In this document: positions 26,501-34,771 of the stretch, one piece after another
Numbering within the stretch: position 1 is the first letter of the stretch
Layout of the letters: each line of letters opens with the position of its first letter
Source of the DNA: Mycolicibacterium sp. TUM20985
GTDB lineage: Bacteria > Actinomycetota > Actinomycetes > Mycobacteriales > Mycobacteriaceae
Assembly: GCF_030295745.1 (NCBI RefSeq)
Contig: NZ_AP027291.1
Location: forward strand, 4,774,001 to 4,838,000
DNA: 64,000 nucleotides
Direction: 5' to 3'
Notes under the pieces: model-generated
Databases searched by the model: none
What the model was told of the DNA's origin: nothing
What the model saw: only the letters and a program-made list of their open reading frames with translations
Program-made: the position numbers and the translations under genes

Positions 26501-27688
26501 TTATACGGGACTTTCGTTGCAGATTCTTTGGGGCGGAATGGTGAGGAGCTTCAGCGAGACGGGTCCCTTGCGCCCACCGGCGCGGGAGTGGTCGACGCTG
26601 GACTTGGGCTTGTCCCGTTCGCGGGCCAGCGCGGGTTCGCCGTAACCCTGGACGCATTCCGGATCGGGTCCGTCCAGCGGCAGGCCCGTGAAGAACTTGG
26701 CGGCCATGCAGCCGCCGCGGCAGCCGTCGTAGTGGTCGCAGCTGCCGCAGGCGCCGGCGGACTGCGGCTCGCGCAGCTCGCGGAACAGTGGGGCGTCCTT
26801 CCACACGGTGTCGAATCCGCCGTCGCGCAGGATGTTTCCGGCGAGGAAGCGATCATGGATCGCGAACGGGCAGGCGTAGACGTCACCGACGGGGTCGATG
26901 AGGCACACCACCCGGCCGGCACCACACAGGTTCAGGCCTGCCAGCGCGCCGGGTTGGCCGAGCCCGGACAGGTGGAAGAACGAGTCACCGGTCAGGATGC
27001 CCTCCCCACGGGCGACGAGCCAGTCGTACAGCTGGACCTGCTGCTCGGCGGTGGGGTGCAGTTCGTCCCACACGTCGGCGCCGCGACCCGATGGGCGCAG
27101 TCGCGTGATGCGCAGTGTTGCTCCGTACTTGTCTGCCAGCGCCTTGAATTCGTCGAGCTGGTCGACGTTGTGGCGGGTGACGACGACCGAGATCTTGGCG
27201 TCCTTGAACCCCGCGGCGGACAGGTTCTCCAGTGCGCGGATCGCCATCGCGAAGGACCCCGGCCCACGCACTGCGTCGTTGACCTCGGCGGTAGCGCCGT
27301 CCAGTGAGATCTGGACGTCGACGTAGTCACTCGCGGCGAGCTTCGCGGCGACCTTCTCGTCGATCCGCACCCCGTTGGTGGAGAACTTGACCCCGACGTG
27401 ATGCTCGGTGGCGTAGTCGACGAGCTCCCAGAAGTCGGATCGGACGGTGGGCTCGCCGCCGCCGATGTTGACGTAGAAGACCTGCATGCGTTCGAGCTCG
27501 TCGATGATGTCCTTGCATTGGCGCGTGGTCAGCTCGCGCGGATCGCGCTTACCCGACGACGACAGGCAGTGCACACAGGACAGGTTGCAGGCATAGGTCA
27601 GCTCCCAGGTCAGACAGATGGGAGCGTCGAGTCCGTGCTCGAACTGCTCGACCAACTTGGGTACTCGCGCCGGTTGCATGGTGGTCAT
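26501..27688 (-). CDS. mftC: MftC, radical SAM maturase of mycofactocin
   Basis: 395 residues. The radical SAM cluster motif CNLSCVHC has cysteines at ~34, 38 and 41; a Cys-rich SPASM region (CGSCDHYDGCRGGC, ~310-325) binds auxiliary iron-sulfur clusters. MftC decarboxylates the C-terminal Tyr of MftA and cross-links it to the preceding Val, with MftB presenting the peptide. The start at 27688 overlaps the mftB stop (ATGA); an ATG nine bases later is an alternative. Confidence 0.96.
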   Translation of the reverse strand: MTTMQPARVPKLVEQFEHGLDAPICLTWELTYACNLSCVHCLSSSGKRDPRELTTRQCKDIIDELERMQVFYVNIGGGEPTVRSDFWELVDYATEHHVGVKFSTNGVRIDEKVAAKLAASDYVDVQISLDGATAEVNDAVRGPGSFAMAIRALENLSAAGFKDAKISVVVTRHNVDQLDEFKALADKYGATLRITRLRPSGRGADVWDELHPTAEQQVQLYDWLVARGEGILTGDSFFHLSGLGQPGALAGLNLCGAGRVVCLIDPVGDVYACPFAIHDRFLAGNILRDGGFDTVWKDAPLFRELREPQSAGACGSCDHYDGCRGGCMAAKFFTGLPLDGPDPECVQGYGEPALARERDKPKSSVDHSRAGGRKGPVSLKLLTIPPQRICNESPV

Positions 27689-28002
27689 GCGTTCTCCTCG
27701 CCGTCCTCGCGGACAAGCATGTTGGACTTCACGAGCACGCTCAGTGCGTGCAGATAGGGCGCCTGGGCGGCGTCGTCGATTCCCGCCGCACGGCAGGCCG
27801 ACCTGGCATCGGGGTGGGCATCGAGCGACTTGACGATCTCGACGATCTTGACGTTCTTGAGGAACGAGAGTTTGCGCGTCCCAAAGTGATACAGCAACGC
27901 ACCGAATGGCTCGGGCCGTACCGCCACCTGGTGGTGCAGGCGCCAGCGGGCGTCAGGATCGAAGGCCTGGGCGTCCACTGGCGCCTCCGCGGATGCGACC
28001 AC
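27685..28002 (-). CDS. mftB: MftB, mycofactocin RiPP recognition protein
   Basis: 105 residues from the GTG at 28002, two bases after the mftA stop. The middle (RWRLHHQVAVRPEPFGALLYH, FGTRKLSFLKN) is characteristic of MftB, a PqqD-like RiPP recognition element that binds the MftA leader and delivers it to MftC. The frame is open far upstream across mftR on the other strand, which is not coding. Confidence 0.94.
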   Translation of the reverse strand: MVASAEAPVDAQAFDPDARWRLHHQVAVRPEPFGALLYHFGTRKLSFLKNVKIVEIVKSLDAHPDARSACRAAGIDDAAQAPYLHALSVLVKSNMLVREDGEENA

Positions 28003-28004
28003 CG

Positions 28005-28100
28005 TCAGTAGACGCCGCACATGCCGTCGATCGACACCTCTTCGACGAGGCTCTCGGTGACGAGCTCGGTTTCGGTTTCCGCCTGCTGGGTTGGCTCCAT
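28005..28100 (-). CDS. mftA: MftA, mycofactocin precursor peptide
   Basis: 31 residues, too short for most gene finders. The ATG at 28100 has a GGAAGGG Shine-Dalgarno at 28109-28115. The acidic leader ends in the conserved core IDGMCGVY; the terminal Val-Tyr pair is converted by MftC, MftE and MftD into the redox cofactor and the rest is discarded. A longer in-frame start upstream (28343) would run across the mftR gene and is rejected. Confidence 0.96.
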   Translation of the reverse strand: MEPTQQAETETELVTESLVEEVSIDGMCGVY

Positions 28101-28191
28101 GGTGTGTGCCCTTCCGGATCGGGGTCTCGACAAATGTGACCGAGGTCGCAAGAATATGGCATCGAGTGCCGAAACGGAAGGGCGGATTCGA
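28101..28191. promoter_or_regulatory. Divergent mftA/mftR control region
   Basis: 91 bases between the divergent starts. It carries the two Shine-Dalgarno sites as mirror images (28109-28116 for mftA, 28175-28182 for mftR) and a near-perfect dyad TGTGACC-GA-GGTCGCA at 28135-28150 (one mismatch) that is a plausible MftR operator. Confidence 0.55.
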
Positions 28192-28800
28192 ATGAGTGGT
28201 GAAACCGGGGCACGGGTGGGCCGTCGCCGGTCCACCACCGGCGACCACATCACCAGCGTGGCCCTCGAGCTGTTCGCCAGCCGTGGCTTCGACGAGGTCA
28301 GTGTCGACGACGTCGCCCGCGCGGCCGGTATCGCCAGGCGCACCCTGTTCCGCTACTACCCGACCAAGAACGCCATCCCGTGGGGTGACTTCGATGCACA
28401 CCTGGACCTCATGCGTCAGCTGTTGGACGCGGAGCCCACCGACGCACCGACCACGGTCGCACTGCGCTCGGCGTTGTTGGCGTTCAACAGTTTCGACGAG
28501 GCCGAGACCGCCCATCACCGTCAGCGCATGCGCGTCATCTTGGAGACCGACGCCCTGCAAGCCCACTCGATGACGATGTACGCGGGCTGGCGGACCGTCG
28601 TGGCCGAGTTCGTCGCGCGTCGCCTCGGCCTCACCACGGGTGACCTCATCCCCCAGACCACGGCGTGGTCGATGCTGGGCGTTGCCCTGTCGGCCTACGA
28701 GCACTGGCTCGGCGACGAGTCGGTATCCCTTCAGCGGTCGCTCGGCGACGCCTTCGACACCGTCAACGCCGGCCTGGCCCAACTCGACCACCTCGCGTAG
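28192..28800 (+). CDS. mftR: MftR, TetR-family regulator of the mycofactocin cluster
   Basis: 202 residues from the ATG at 28192, chosen for its GGAAGGG site ten bases upstream; an ATG at 28156 would add 12 residues. Helix-turn-helix: HITSVALELFASRGFDEVSVDDVARAAGIARRTLFRYYPTKN. The C-terminal domain matches the MftR regulators found beside mftA throughout mycobacteria, reported to respond to long-chain acyl-CoA. Divergent from mftA, so probably represses the cluster and itself. Confidence 0.93.
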   Translation: MSGETGARVGRRRSTTGDHITSVALELFASRGFDEVSVDDVARAAGIARRTLFRYYPTKNAIPWGDFDAHLDLMRQLLDAEPTDAPTTVALRSALLAFNSFDEAETAHHRQRMRVILETDALQAHSMTMYAGWRTVVAEFVARRLGLTTGDLIPQTTAWSMLGVALSAYEHWLGDESVSLQRSLGDAFDTVNAGLAQLDHLA

Positions 28801-28880
28801 CGATTCGTGCACGGTTACCCGTGCTCGCCGCGGGTTCAGGTGCACGGATCGCGTCCAATGTGGGAAGAGGGTGTCGGAGT

Positions 28881-29426
28881 GTGGCCCTCGACGGCGACGA
28901 TGGGAGTGTGAGCGCCGAACCCGACTCCTCCGACGCGCCGAGAGCGCTTCTCGAGTTGTACGACGACGCCCTGCCCGCCGTCTACGGGTACTTCATCCGC
29001 CGCTGCGGCGATCGCGGCGCGGCCGAGGACCTGACGTCGGAGACGTTCCTCGCGGCAATGGATGCCGCACGTCGCGATTCACCCCCGCCGATCACCGTGG
29101 CGTGGCTGATCGGCGTGGCGCGGCACAAACTCGCCGATCACTATCGGCGACGGCACGACCGGTTCACGGTGCCGGTGGCCGAGCTGCCCGAACCCGCCGA
29201 CCCGGCCGACCGGTGGGACGCCGAGCTCGACCGCATCATGGCCGAGAGCGTGCTGGCGCAACTGCCCGAGCACCACCGGGCGGTGCTCGCCCTGCGCTAT
29301 CTGGACGACCTTTCGGTGCCCGAATGCGCCGAGCTGATCGGCCGTACCGTCCACGCCACCGAGGCCCTGCTGGTACGGGCGCGTCGGGCCTTCAGATCGA
29401 AGTACCCGGAAGGAGGGGCGTCATGA
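28881..29426 (+). CDS. ECF-type RNA polymerase sigma factor
   Basis: 181 residues from a GTG at 28881, preceded by an AGAGGG site; the GTG at 28908 is an alternative. Region 2 (LLELYDDALPAVYGYFIRR...AEDLTSETFLAAMDAARR, ~22-60) and region 4 (LPEHHRAVLALRYLDDLSVPECAELIGRTVHATEALLVRARRAF, ~125-170) are clear. There is no separate anti-sigma gene; instead its stop overlaps the VOC gene start (ATGA), so the VOC protein may be its partner. Lies 80 bases downstream of mftR on the same strand. Confidence 0.9.
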   Translation: MALDGDDGSVSAEPDSSDAPRALLELYDDALPAVYGYFIRRCGDRGAAEDLTSETFLAAMDAARRDSPPPITVAWLIGVARHKLADHYRRRHDRFTVPVAELPEPADPADRWDAELDRIMAESVLAQLPEHHRAVLALRYLDDLSVPECAELIGRTVHATEALLVRARRAFRSKYPEGGAS

Positions 29427-30721
29427 CTCACTTCGACGGCTACGACCCGCTGACCGTGCTGCACGGTGACGACCTTCCGGTTCAGCCCGACCCGGCGTTC
29501 GCCGCCCGGCTGCGGGCACGCCTCGAATCAGCTGTTGCACTACCCAATCGAGCCGAAGGAGTCATCATGAGCGGCACCGATACCGCCATCGCCGACCTCA
29601 ATGCGTCAGCCGCCCCGGCCACCGTCGCACCTCCTCCACCCAGGCCCGCGGCCCTGCCCTACCTCGCGGTCGCGGGCGCCGCGGCGGCCATCGCGTGGTA
29701 CGTCGACGCGTTCGGCGCGGTGGTCGTCGGCGAGCCGATCATGATGGACGACGGCCGCATCGGGCACGCCGAGTTGTCCATCGCCGGCGGGATGATCTAC
29801 CTCGCCGACGAGTTCCCCGAGCTCGGGTTGAAGGCGCCCTCGCCGGGTGCGGTGTCGGTGAGCCTGATGCTGCCGGTCCCCGACACGGACGCCGCGCTGG
29901 CGCGGGTGCGCGAACGCGGCGCGAACGTCGAGCGGGAGAGTTACGAGGGGCACGGCTCTCGCGCCGCGACCGTCATCGACCCGTTCGGTCACCGCTGGAT
30001 GCTGACTGGACCCGTCACCGGTGCGACGAACCCGGTTCGCCACGGCGACATCGGCTACGTGTCGGTGTGGACCGAGGACCCCGACCGGTCCGCGAGGTTC
30101 TACGGCCGCGTGCTCGGATGGACGTTCGACGCGGCTTCCCGCCAGGTGACCAACACCGACCAGCCCATCGGCATCGTCGCCGTCGCCGGTCCGCCCACGT
30201 TGTTCTGCTGCTACGCGGTGGTCGACGTGGCGGCCGCGCGGCAGGCGATCCTGGACGCCGGCGGACAGGCCGGCGAGGTCACGCAGACCCCCCACGGTCC
30301 GACGGTGGACGCCATCGACCCGGCGGGCACGGCGTTCGCGGTCTACCAACCCGTCGCGGACGAGCCACGCCCGGCGCTGAACGGCACTGGGCCAGGCGAA
30401 CTCTCGTACGTGACGTACCAGGTGTCGGACTCCGCCGACTTCCGCCGGTTCTACGGCCGCGTGCTGGGCTGGAGTTTCGAGCCCGGTCGGATCGAGGACG
30501 GCTGGGAGCCGCGGTCGGTGCACCCGATGGTGGGGATGGCGGGCGGCAGCACCGCACCCATGGTTGTCCCGATGTGGACGGTGGCCGATGTACACGCCGC
30601 GGTCGACCGCGTCCGGGCAGCCGGCGGCACCGTCATCGAGGAGCCGTCGCAACAGTCGTACGGCAGTTCGGCGCTGTGCACCGACGACCAGGGTGTCCGC
30701 TTCTACCTCGGCCAGCACTAG
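29423..30721 (+). CDS. Triple VOC (glyoxalase-fold) domain protein coupled to the sigma factor
   Basis: 432 residues. A ~45-residue N-terminus (YDPLTVL... PDPAFAARLRARLESAV) is followed by a Pro/Ala-rich linker and three vicinal-oxygen-chelate domains at about 70-195, 205-310 and 320-430; the second and third share the RFYGRVLGW motif. The first has the bleomycin-resistance-type pattern of AxxWYVDAFG and VIDPFGHRW. VOC domains bind metals or small ligands. Start overlaps the sigma gene stop by 4 bases, so the two are made together; the protein could sense a ligand for the sigma factor or be its regulated enzyme. The TAG stop lies in a hairpin with the opposing gene's stop. Confidence 0.85.
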   Translation: MTHFDGYDPLTVLHGDDLPVQPDPAFAARLRARLESAVALPNRAEGVIMSGTDTAIADLNASAAPATVAPPPPRPAALPYLAVAGAAAAIAWYVDAFGAVVVGEPIMMDDGRIGHAELSIAGGMIYLADEFPELGLKAPSPGAVSVSLMLPVPDTDAALARVRERGANVERESYEGHGSRAATVIDPFGHRWMLTGPVTGATNPVRHGDIGYVSVWTEDPDRSARFYGRVLGWTFDAASRQVTNTDQPIGIVAVAGPPTLFCCYAVVDVAAARQAILDAGGQAGEVTQTPHGPTVDAIDPAGTAFAVYQPVADEPRPALNGTGPGELSYVTYQVSDSADFRRFYGRVLGWSFEPGRIEDGWEPRSVHPMVGMAGGSTAPMVVPMWTVADVHAAVDRVRAAGGTVIEEPSQQSYGSSALCTDDQGVRFYLGQH

Positions 30722-30786
30722 CCCGCGCGATTTGTGCACCCAAACCCGCGGTCACCACCGGTTTGGGTGCACAAACCGCGGGCTAG
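30718..30786. terminator. Bidirectional terminator hairpin containing two stop codons
   Basis: Outer stem of 10 bp (30718-30727 with 30777-30786) and inner stem of 16 bp (30731-30746 with 30760-30775), small internal bulge, 13-base loop. The TAG of the VOC gene (30719-30721) and the TAG of the opposing oxidoreductase (30783-30785) pair with each other in the outer stem. Confidence 0.8.
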
Positions 30787-31958
30787 GTGAGGACGTCGGC
30801 GATGGGAGCGCCGGCGGCGATCTTGCTGCGCGCCTTCATCACCTTGCCGGGCATGCCGCCGCCCACCACGCCGACGACCGCGCCGTCGCGTTCGTAGTAG
30901 GCCAGGAACTTGCGGCCGTCATCGGCGACGAGGTGCACGACGTCATCGGCCTCCGGCTCGCCCAGGCACTGGATCTTGACGTCGTACTGATCGCTCCAGA
31001 AGTAGGGCACGACCACCGCGGAGGCGGCGTCGACACCGAGCATGGCGGGCACGATGGCGCGAGCCTGCTCGGCGACGTTGCTCCAATGCTCAACGCGCAC
31101 TTGATGTCCGGTGACGTCACGCCAGGACGCCACGTCGCCGATCGCCCACACGTTGGGCGCGCTGGTGCGGCCCGCCACGTCGCAGATGACACCGTTGTCG
31201 ACGGCGACGCCACTCCCCTCCAGCCAGTCGGTGGACGGCCGGGAGCCGATGCCCACCACGACGATGTCGGCGTCGAGCTCGGTGCCGTCGGACAGCACGA
31301 CCTTCTCGACGTGGCCGCTGCCCTGCACCTCGTTGACCCCGATGCCGCATCGCACGTCGACGCCCTCGGCGCGATGCAGCCTGGCCACCAGCTCACCGAT
31401 CTCCGTGCCCAGCACCGAGGCCAGCGGCGTCGGCTGCGGCTCGACGAGGGTCACGTCGACCCCGAGGCTGCGCAGGCTGGCCGCGACCTCACAGCCGATG
31501 AACCCGGCGCCGATCACGACGGCGTGCCGCGCGGAGCCCGCGTGCTTGCGCAACGCCAGGCTCTCGTCGAACGTCCGCAACATGCGGATGCCCTCAAGAT
31601 TTGGGAACGACGTAATCCGCTTGGGCACCAGTCCGGTTGCGATGACCAGCTCGTCGTAACCAATCACCTCACCATTGGCGAGCGTCACGGTCTGCGCCTC
31701 GGTGTCCAGAGCCGTCGCACCCGACCCCAGGCGCAGCGTGATGTCCTTCTCGCCGTAGAACTCGGCAGGCTTGAGCATCACGTCGTCGGTCTCGGCGCGC
31801 AGCACCTCCTTGGACAGCGGCGGCCGGTCATACGGCAGATGCTCCTCATCGCTGACGAGGGTCAGCGGACCGCCGTACTCGGCGCGGCGCAGCTGTTCGG
31901 CCGTGCGCAGCGCAGCCAGTCCACCACCGACGATGACGATGCCCCGAGTAGTACTCAC
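30783..31958 (-). CDS. FAD-dependent NAD(P)H:ferredoxin/rubredoxin reductase-type oxidoreductase
   Basis: 391 residues from a GTG at 31958 (in-frame ATG at 32009 is longer and less likely). FAD-binding VGGGLAALRTAEQLR (~8-22), NAD(P)H-binding VVIGAGFIGCEVAASLRSLG (~145-164) and the second FAD motif VWAIGDVASW (~270-279) are all present, the pattern of ferredoxin reductases that feed P450s and Rieske oxygenases. Monocistronic, convergent with the VOC gene and sharing its terminator. Partner unknown; the P450 at 17410 is one candidate. Confidence 0.88.
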   Translation of the reverse strand: MSTTRGIVIVGGGLAALRTAEQLRRAEYGGPLTLVSDEEHLPYDRPPLSKEVLRAETDDVMLKPAEFYGEKDITLRLGSGATALDTEAQTVTLANGEVIGYDELVIATGLVPKRITSFPNLEGIRMLRTFDESLALRKHAGSARHAVVIGAGFIGCEVAASLRSLGVDVTLVEPQPTPLASVLGTEIGELVARLHRAEGVDVRCGIGVNEVQGSGHVEKVVLSDGTELDADIVVVGIGSRPSTDWLEGSGVAVDNGVICDVAGRTSAPNVWAIGDVASWRDVTGHQVRVEHWSNVAEQARAIVPAMLGVDAASAVVVPYFWSDQYDVKIQCLGEPEADDVVHLVADDGRKFLAYYERDGAVVGVVGGGMPGKVMKARSKIAAGAPIADVLT

Positions 31959-32015
31959 AGGGCAGTTCTTACACGATGGGCGCCATCTGTAGCGCGGCAC
32001 CCATGGCACACGTGC

Positions 32016-32462
32016 TCAGACCCGGGCCCGCTCGATGATGTTGGACAACACGACGATGCTCTCGCTGCGTTCGATGTCCGCGCTCGCCCGGATCCGTTCG
32101 AGGGCCTCCTCGAGGTGCCGCATGTCGCGGGCCAACACGTGCAGGATCGCGTCCGCCGTACCGGTCACGGTGGCCGCGCTGACGACCTCGGGAATGCCGA
32201 CCCAGGCTTTACGAAGCTCGGCGGGCGCAATCGTGCCGTGGCAGAACACTTGGACGTAGGCCTCGGTGTTCCAACCGATCGCATTGCGGTCGACGACCGT
32301 GGTGAAACTGCGGATGACCCCGTCGTCGAGCATGCGGTCGACGCGTCTCTTGACGGCGGGCGCGGACAGGTTCACCCGCTGGCCAATCTCGGCGAAGGTG
32401 GCCCGCGCGTGGTTGGCCAATTCGGCGAGAATGCGTTCGTCGGTGTGGTCGAGCCGGTCCAC
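32016..32462 (-). CDS. Lrp/AsnC-family transcriptional regulator
   Basis: 148 residues from a GTG at 32462 with a nearby GAGG site; a TTG at 32492 is an alternative. Winged helix-turn-helix DERILAELANHARATFAEIGQRVNLSAPAVKRRVDRM (~8-44) followed by an RAM ligand-binding domain. Divergent from the dimethylargininase gene with 125 bases between, so it probably activates the arginine/ornithine genes in response to an amino acid, as Lrp proteins do for rocD-type genes. Confidence 0.9.
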   Translation of the reverse strand: MDRLDHTDERILAELANHARATFAEIGQRVNLSAPAVKRRVDRMLDDGVIRSFTTVVDRNAIGWNTEAYVQVFCHGTIAPAELRKAWVGIPEVVSAATVTGTADAILHVLARDMRHLEEALERIRASADIERSESIVVLSNIIERARV

Positions 32463-32587
32463 GAGCCCTCGTTTCGTCTCAGTGCACAACAAACCGCCGC
32501 AAGATCAGCTTTGGCACAATGAATTGTGCACCAATACGCAACGAGTGGCGATTGATTGCGTAAAGCCCAGCCCATATCGTCATTTAC

Positions 32588-33490
32588 ATGACGATCTCCG
32601 ATGTCGCCGGCACTCCGGCGTTCGAAGTCGCCGCAACGACGCCGGGGCGAGCGCAGCGACGCGAAGTGGATCCGCGCACGCATCCGATCCGTACCCCCCG
32701 CCTCCGCCGATACGCCATGACGGCGCCGACCTTCTTCACCGTCTCCTATGCCATCAACCCCTGGATGGACACCTCCACACCCGTCGACACCGGCCTCGCG
32801 GTCCGCCAGTGGGAGACCCTGCTGTCGACCTACCGGGCACTCGGACACACCGTCGAGATGGTCGAGCCCATCGACGGCCTGCCCGACATGGTCTACGCCG
32901 CCAACGGCGGTCTGATCGTCGACGACACGGCGGTCGTCGCCCGGTTCGCCTACCCGCAGCGGGCGGGCGAGGCGGACGCCCATGCCGACTGGATGACCGC
33001 GAACGGTTTCAAGCCGAACTACACCCGACACGTCAACGAGGGCCAGGGCGACCTACTGGTGGTCGGCTCGATGATCCTCGCGGGCTACGGTTTTCGGACC
33101 GATCGACGGGCGCATTCCGAGGTCGCTCATATCACCGGCCGGCCCGTCATCAGCCTCGAGCTGGTCGACCCGCGGTTCTATCACCTCGACACCGCCCTGG
33201 CCGTGCTCGACGACACCACGATCGCGTACTACCCGCCGGCGTTCTCCAACGACGCCCGCGCCCACCTACGACAGCTGTTTCCCGACGCCCTCGAGGTGTC
33301 CACCGCCGACGCCTACGTTCTGGGCCTGAACGTCGTCTCCGACGGCAAGCACGTGCTATTGCCCACCGACGCCACCGGATTCGCCCAGCAGATCGCCGAC
33401 GCCGGGTTCGAACCCATCGGCATCGACCTGTCCGAATTGTTCAAAGGCGGCGGATCCGTCAAATGCTGCACATTGGAGGTGTATTCGTGA
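32588..33490 (+). CDS. ddaH: Dimethylargininase / arginine deiminase-fold hydrolase
   Basis: 300 residues. Amidinotransferase-superfamily fold; the nucleophilic Cys is at the C-terminus in GGSVKCCTLE (~293) and the catalytic His in FYHLD (~201). DDAH-type enzymes hydrolyse N-methylated arginine to citrulline and methylamines; the gene could also act on arginine. A leading ~45-residue extension before MTAPTFF suggests the true start may be at ~32717, a residue I cannot settle. Its stop overlaps the rocD start (GTGA), so both feed the same pathway. Confidence 0.85.
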   Translation: MTISDVAGTPAFEVAATTPGRAQRREVDPRTHPIRTPRLRRYAMTAPTFFTVSYAINPWMDTSTPVDTGLAVRQWETLLSTYRALGHTVEMVEPIDGLPDMVYAANGGLIVDDTAVVARFAYPQRAGEADAHADWMTANGFKPNYTRHVNEGQGDLLVVGSMILAGYGFRTDRRAHSEVAHITGRPVISLELVDPRFYHLDTALAVLDDTTIAYYPPAFSNDARAHLRQLFPDALEVSTADAYVLGLNVVSDGKHVLLPTDATGFAQQIADAGFEPIGIDLSELFKGGGSVKCCTLEVYS

Positions 33491-34752
33491 CCATCCTGGA
33501 TACCGTGACGACTCGACCCGGCCAGCTCACCGAGGCCGCGATCGCGATGGACGATCAGTACGCGGCGCGCAACTACTCGCCGCTGCCCGTCGTCGCGGCG
33601 TCCGCCGAGGGCGCCTGGATCACCGACGTCGAAGGCCGCCGCTACCTCGACTGCCTGGCCGCCTACTCGGCGGTGAACTTCGGGCACCGCCATCCGCGGA
33701 TCACCGCGACGGCGCACGCTCAACTCGACACGGTGACCCTCGTCAGCCGCGCCTTCCACTCCGACCGGCTAGGCCCGTTCTGCGCCGCGCTCGCCGAGCT
33801 GTGCGCCAAGGAGATGGTGTTGCCGATGAACAGCGGCGCCGAAGCCGTGGAGAGCGGTCTCAAGGTTGCCCGCAAGTGGGGTACCGACGTCAAGGGCGTA
33901 CCCGCAAGTGAGTCCAACATCATCGTGGCGCACAACAACTTTCACGGCCGTACCACGACGATCATCAGCTTCTCCGACGACGAGACGGCGCGCCGCGGCT
34001 TCGGCCCCTACACGCCCGGTTTCCGTGCGGTGCCCTTCGGGGACGCCGACGCGTTGGCCGCCGCCATCGACGAGAACACCGTCGCGGTCCTGCTCGAACC
34101 CATCCAGGGCGAGGCCGGCATCATCGTCCCGCCCGACGACTACCTGCCGCGAGTGCGCGCACTATGCACCGAGCACGACGTCCTGATGATTGCCGACGAG
34201 ATCCAGTCCGGGCTGGCCCGCACCGGACGGACGTTCGCGTGCGATCACTGGGGTGTGGTCCCGGACGTGTACCTCCTCGGAAAGGCACTCGGCGGGGGCG
34301 TCGTGCCGCTGTCGGCCGTGGTCGCCGACCGCGACGTGCTCGGTGTCCTGCACCCGGGTGAGCACGGCTCGACGTTCGGCGGCAACCCGCTCGCGACGGC
34401 GATCGGTACCACCGTCGTCGAGATGCTGAAGACCGGTGAATTCCAGTCGCGATCAGAGCGTCTCGGCGAACATCTGCATCGCCGACTTCGCAGCCTGATC
34501 GGTCACGGCGTGCTCGCCGTACGCGGCCACGGGCTGTGGGCGGGTGTCGACATCGATCCAGGAATCGGCACCGGAAAGCAGATCAGCTTGCGGTTGGCCG
34601 CCCTCGGTGTTCTCGTCAAGGACACCCACGGTTCGACATTGAGATTCGCGCCACCCATCGTCATCACCGAGGAGGAGATCGACTGGGCCGTCGATCGGTT
34701 CGCCGACGTGCTGGCCGACGTGCTCTCTGCACCCACGACGGCGCCCGCTTGA
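33487..34752 (+). CDS. rocD: Ornithine--oxo-acid aminotransferase
   Basis: 421 residues from a GTG with a perfect GGAGG site 8 bases upstream; the frame is open well upstream through ddaH but that part is shadow. Class III PLP aminotransferase: GFGHRHPRI near the N-terminus, the pyridoxal-phosphate Asp in IADEIQSGLARTG (~237) and the Schiff-base Lys266 in GKALGGG. The ornithine-type assignment rests on NYSPLPVV and the ddaH neighbour. Converts ornithine to glutamate semialdehyde for proline and glutamate synthesis. Confidence 0.9.
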   Translation: MTILDTVTTRPGQLTEAAIAMDDQYAARNYSPLPVVAASAEGAWITDVEGRRYLDCLAAYSAVNFGHRHPRITATAHAQLDTVTLVSRAFHSDRLGPFCAALAELCAKEMVLPMNSGAEAVESGLKVARKWGTDVKGVPASESNIIVAHNNFHGRTTTIISFSDDETARRGFGPYTPGFRAVPFGDADALAAAIDENTVAVLLEPIQGEAGIIVPPDDYLPRVRALCTEHDVLMIADEIQSGLARTGRTFACDHWGVVPDVYLLGKALGGGVVPLSAVVADRDVLGVLHPGEHGSTFGGNPLATAIGTTVVEMLKTGEFQSRSERLGEHLHRRLRSLIGHGVLAVRGHGLWAGVDIDPGIGTGKQISLRLAALGVLVKDTHGSTLRFAPPIVITEEEIDWAVDRFADVLADVLSAPTTAPA

Positions 34753-34771
34753 CACCTGCCGAGGAGGCACC

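Noticed and set aside
28101..28343. Longer 112-residue form of MftA
   Set aside because: It would run through mftR on the other strand; the conserved 31-residue form has its own Shine-Dalgarno.
32266..33486. Continuous open frame joined to the start of rocD, giving an 828-residue protein
   Set aside because: The upstream part is antisense or out-of-frame to Lrp and ddaH, and a GTG with GGAGG at 33487 starts the aminotransferase.
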